Assembly (NCBI GenBank): GCA_013297995.1
Contig: JAAFJB010000023.1
Span: 1-41,374 of the forward strand
Direction of reading: 5' to 3'
From: Chitinophagales bacterium
GTDB taxonomy: Bacteria > Bacteroidota > Bacteroidia > Chitinophagales > Chitinophagaceae
Length of the DNA stretch: 41,374 bases
This document shows positions 41,301 through 41,374 of the stretch, piece after piece (position 1 is the first letter of the stretch; each line of letters begins with the position of its first letter). The notes under the pieces are model-generated. The model worked only from the letters and a program-made list of their open reading frames with translations, searched no databases and was not told the origin of the DNA. The position numbers and the translations under genes are program-made.

Positions 41301-41374
41301 GTTCTGTATTATCTTCATATTCTAACAAAACATTTTTTGTAATAGTCCTTTTTTCCATTGTTCGGTTTGGGTTA
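41301..41374. other. Right window edge, no gene seen
   Basis: An AT-rich tail follows the last palindrome. No start codon with family resemblance or further palindrome is visible before the window ends. Confidence 0.4.

Noticed and set aside
41112..41318. A 68-codon reading frame across the right repeats
   Set aside because: It is generated by the 52-bp tandem units and palindromes and encodes repeated peptides with no protein signature.

Overview
The window looks like a chromosomal segment of a member of the Bacteroidota, most likely class Chitinophagia (Chitinophagaceae-like; this level is inferred from gene content and is tentative). The reasons are low G+C, few clear Shine-Dalgarno sequences, promoter-like boxes of the form TAnnTTTG, families typical of this phylum (DUF3078, DUF6702, PKD lipoproteins, GMEYP-type M1 peptidases), and a miaB / sigma-54 activator / lptE / secG gene run. 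About 38 genes are supported. No tRNA, rRNA, CRISPR array or prophage was seen.

Layout. 1-3700: hppD (tyrosine breakdown), purK and a DUF3078 protein. 3.8-8.5 kb: a tight plus-strand operon miaB, PspF-like sigma-54 activator, lptE, a Bacteroidota-conserved protein and secG, closed by a strong intrinsic terminator. 8.6-13 kb: mltG-brkB, trmH, two unassigned membrane proteins and a queuosine-precursor transporter coupled to one of them. 13.2-17.8 kb: a YfhO-family membrane protein followed by two glycosyltransferases, a probable surface-glycan unit. 17.8-24.2 kb: a secreted esterase, then an M1 peptidase / HupE-UreJ / DUF6702 group around a 56-bp divergent intergenic region, then a CNNM-CBS-CorC protein and a PAP2 phosphatase. 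24.3-26.8 kb: two tandem PKD lipoproteins of identical length. 26.8-32.5 kb: a mitochondrial-type citrate synthase, an LptF/LptG permease, tgt, a membrane GT2 and rsmG. 32.5-37.5 kb: a second M1 peptidase, then pepP, pssA, purS and rsmI in one minus-strand run. 37.5-41.4 kb: an accessory edge with a type I restriction hsdR, a tiny IS200-like tyrosine transposase bracketed by 22-bp inverted repeats, and an array of REP-like palindromes.

Connections. LptE and an LptF/LptG permease serve lipopolysaccharide export. The transporter and Tgt point to salvage and insertion of queuosine precursors. MiaB, TrmH, Tgt, RsmG and RsmI make an unusually rich set of RNA-modification genes, but each sits in a different unit. 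PurK and PurS are purine-synthesis genes separated from their usual partners.

Most interesting: (i) the compact transposase/REP element beside hsdR; (ii) promoter -7-like boxes lying 4-5 nt from the start codons of tgt, its divergent GT2 neighbour and the lptF/lptG gene, suggesting leaderless mRNAs; (iii) a Tgt without the canonical zinc cysteines; (iv) the M1/HupE/DUF6702 group as a possible metal-handling system; (v) the 95-residue membrane protein ATGA-coupled to the queuosine-precursor transporter. Nothing here is proven to be a new system; (iv) and (v) are the best candidates for undescribed function.
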